Shown: piece after piece, positions 5,858-7,454 of the stretch
Position numbering within the stretch: the stretch's first letter is position 1
Layout: each line of letters begins with the position of its first letter
Assembly (NCBI GenBank): GCA_964528095.1
Contig: CAZGSG010000291.1
Span: forward strand, 1 to 7,454
Direction: 5' to 3'
DNA: 7,454 bases
DNA from: CAZGSG01 sp964528095
GTDB taxonomy: Bacteria; Bacteroidota; Bacteroidia; Chitinophagales; Chitinophagaceae
Made by a program: the position numbers and the translations under genes
The notes under the pieces: model-generated
The model's input: the letters and a program-made list of their open reading frames with translations, nothing else
Told to the model about the DNA's origin: nothing
The model's database searches: none

Positions 5858-7431
5858 ACCTGCTTACAATCAAAACGCCGGGTGTATACATAAACGAAAT
5901 AAATGCATTTCCGAATTCAGTAGTTGCCGTGGCTACCGCTGTTCCTGCATTTATTGGTTATACACCACAAGCCGTTTACGAAGGGAAATCGTATTTGAAC
6001 GTGCCCGTTAAGATCACGTCATTCGGCGATTTCCAGGCATTCTTTTGCTGGCCCGATCCGCCTGCGCCGGCAAGTCCCACCAAACAATATAATCCCGAGT
6101 ATTACCTGGTGCAGCAAAAAACCCAACCAGTTAAAGGTGATTATTTGCAAATAAACGGCGGTTACTATTCTATTGTACCAGACCCCAATACCATTTATTA
6201 CCTGTACAACAGCGTAAAACTATTTTACGAAAACGGTGGAGGAGATGCCTACATTGTTTCGGTCGGTACGTATGGTGCCCCTTCCAATACCCCAATGAAT
6301 CCGGGTGACCAGATCATTAACCCTAACGTACAACTTCCGGATCTGCAAAGAGGACTTGCTTTATTAGCGAATGAGCAGGAGCCCACCATGTACATCTGCC
6401 CTGAAGCTACCTTATTAAATGTGGCCAACAACAGTACAATAATGGAAGCCATGCTACTACAGAGCAGCACTATGGGTACTTCGGTCAGTATTTTTGATAT
6501 CATTGGAGGCAACGATCCCGACCCGATCCAATATATGAATGATATTACAACATTCAGGAATAGTACGGGAGCAAACGGGCTGAACTATGGAATAGCCTAT
6601 TACCCCTTTATCGGCACAACGATCATGCAGGGAACAGATATTGATTATACCAATCTTTTTGGAGGAGATCTTAATCAACTGGCAGCGATCGTTAACCCCG
6701 CAAGTAGTCCTAACCCGACAATAGCCACTATCCTGGCGAATATGGCTAACCCTGCAAGTGGGTATACAGTGGCGCAAAACAACGCCGCGCTGATTACCGC
6801 AAGTCAAACCTATGGCCAGATAATAAAGCATGTACTGGCAGATGCCAATATACTTCCACCCAGTGGGGCTATGGCTGGCGTAATAACTGTTACGGATAAT
6901 GCAGTAGGACCCTGGCAGGCACCTGCCAATACTTCAATAGTCGGTGCGGTAGACCTGCCAATTTTCCTATCAGATAATCAACAGGGCCCGTTGAATGTTG
7001 ACGCGATATCAGGCAAATCAATTAACGCCATACGGTTCTTTAACGGCATGGGTATTTTAGTATGGGGCGCAAGAACACTGGATGGAAATAGCATGGACTG
7101 GAAATACCTGTCTGTAAGAAGAACACTCATATTCCTTGAGCAATCCTGCAAACTGGCGGCACGCGCTTATATTTTTGAACCCAATGATAAAAATACCTGG
7201 GAGTCAGTAAAATCTATGATAGGAAGTTTCCTGAATTCTGTTTGGGCACAGGGTGGCTTGCAGGGTGCCACCGCCTCGGACGCGTTCTCTGTCACTTGCG
7301 GACTGGGCACTACCATGACAGGAACTGATATTCTCAACGGCTTTATGAATGTTACAGTAAAAGTAGCCGTGGTACATCCTGCAGAGTTTATCGTGCTCAC
7401 CTTCCAGCAACAAATGGTACAATCAAGTTAA
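5854..7431 (+). CDS. Contractile tail sheath protein (eCIS/phage-like)
   Basis: A complete 525-residue sheath protein, within the usual length for eCIS sheaths. The N-terminus carries the sheath signature TPGVYINEINAFP (8-20) followed by AVPAFIGYT (29-37). KLFYENGGGDAYIVSVG (122-138) and PSGAMAGVITVTDNAVGPW (336-354) are further sheath landmarks. The conserved C-terminal domain (about 388-525) is intact: INAIRFFNGMGILVWGARTL (390-409), DWKYLSVRRTLIFLEQSCK (415-433), FEPND-x-x-TW (441-449), then GGLQGATASDAFSVTCGLG (467-485), TMT, DILNGFMNV and PAEFIVLTFQQ. Subunits polymerise around the inner tube and contract to drive it through a target membrane. The intact C-terminal domain indicates a working subunit. 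Many eCIS loci carry two or three sheath paralogues; a second may follow outside the window. Start chosen at 5854 because the earlier ATG at 5843 is closed by a stop. Only 23 bases follow its stop codon here. Confidence 0.96.
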   Translation: MNLLTIKTPGVYINEINAFPNSVVAVATAVPAFIGYTPQAVYEGKSYLNVPVKITSFGDFQAFFCWPDPPAPASPTKQYNPEYYLVQQKTQPVKGDYLQINGGYYSIVPDPNTIYYLYNSVKLFYENGGGDAYIVSVGTYGAPSNTPMNPGDQIINPNVQLPDLQRGLALLANEQEPTMYICPEATLLNVANNSTIMEAMLLQSSTMGTSVSIFDIIGGNDPDPIQYMNDITTFRNSTGANGLNYGIAYYPFIGTTIMQGTDIDYTNLFGGDLNQLAAIVNPASSPNPTIATILANMANPASGYTVAQNNAALITASQTYGQIIKHVLADANILPPSGAMAGVITVTDNAVGPWQAPANTSIVGAVDLPIFLSDNQQGPLNVDAISGKSINAIRFFNGMGILVWGARTLDGNSMDWKYLSVRRTLIFLEQSCKLAARAYIFEPNDKNTWESVKSMIGSFLNSVWAQGGLQGATASDAFSVTCGLGTTMTGTDILNGFMNVTVKVAVVHPAEFIVLTFQQQMVQSS

Positions 7432-7454
7432 TCAATTAGCAATCCCATTTATTA

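Noticed and set aside
6249..6831. Minus-strand frames within the sheath gene, and similar ones at 7167-7422
   Set aside because: They lie entirely inside a full-length, motif-complete sheath gene and show no protein-family features.

Overview
The window reads as chromosomal DNA of a Bacteroidota bacterium, probably near the Chitinophaga/Niastella group. The lineage call is an inference from four things: a BlaI/M56 pair of the Bacteroidota type; a regulator whose C-terminal helix-turn-helix is of the kind common in that phylum; AT-rich starts with no Shine-Dalgarno sequence; and a promoter-like TTTG/TAnnTTTG pair ahead of the last operon.

Region 1 (4-2135, minus strand) is a regulatory pair. 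A BlaI/MecI-type repressor is followed, 197 bases on, by an M56 membrane metallopeptidase of the BlaR1/MecR1 type. The peptidase has an intact HELGH zinc motif. Its periplasmic tail is a Lys/Glu-rich coiled coil and shows no penicillin-binding sensor. Repeated TTTAG/CTAAA half-sites sit in front of the repressor gene and are the best operator candidates.

Region 2 (2136-2914) is almost 780 bases with no convincing gene. It holds the divergent regulatory DNA of the repressor, two weak dyads, and a nest of overlapping inverted repeats just before the next gene.

Region 3 (2915-3784, plus strand) is one regulator: a degenerate receiver-like domain without the phospho-acceptor Asp, a helical linker, and a Bacteroidota LuxR-like DNA-binding end. 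It is followed by a 632-base gap (3785-4416) rich in palindromes: a strong, probably bidirectional terminator hairpin, several copies of a TCCGTGT/ACACGGA word, a direct repeat with a palindromic core, and a good promoter candidate whose transcript would begin with a hairpin.

Region 4 (4417-7431, plus strand) is the start of a contractile injection system operon of the extracellular (eCIS: Afp/PVC/AlgoCIS-like) type. It encodes a Pvc16/DUF4255-family tail terminator or cap protein, an overlapping 280-residue protein of unknown function, and a full-length contractile tail sheath protein. Tube, baseplate, spike, AAA+ ATPase and effector genes would be expected downstream, beyond the window. The regulator in region 3 lies directly upstream on the same strand and may control this operon, but the sequence does not prove it.
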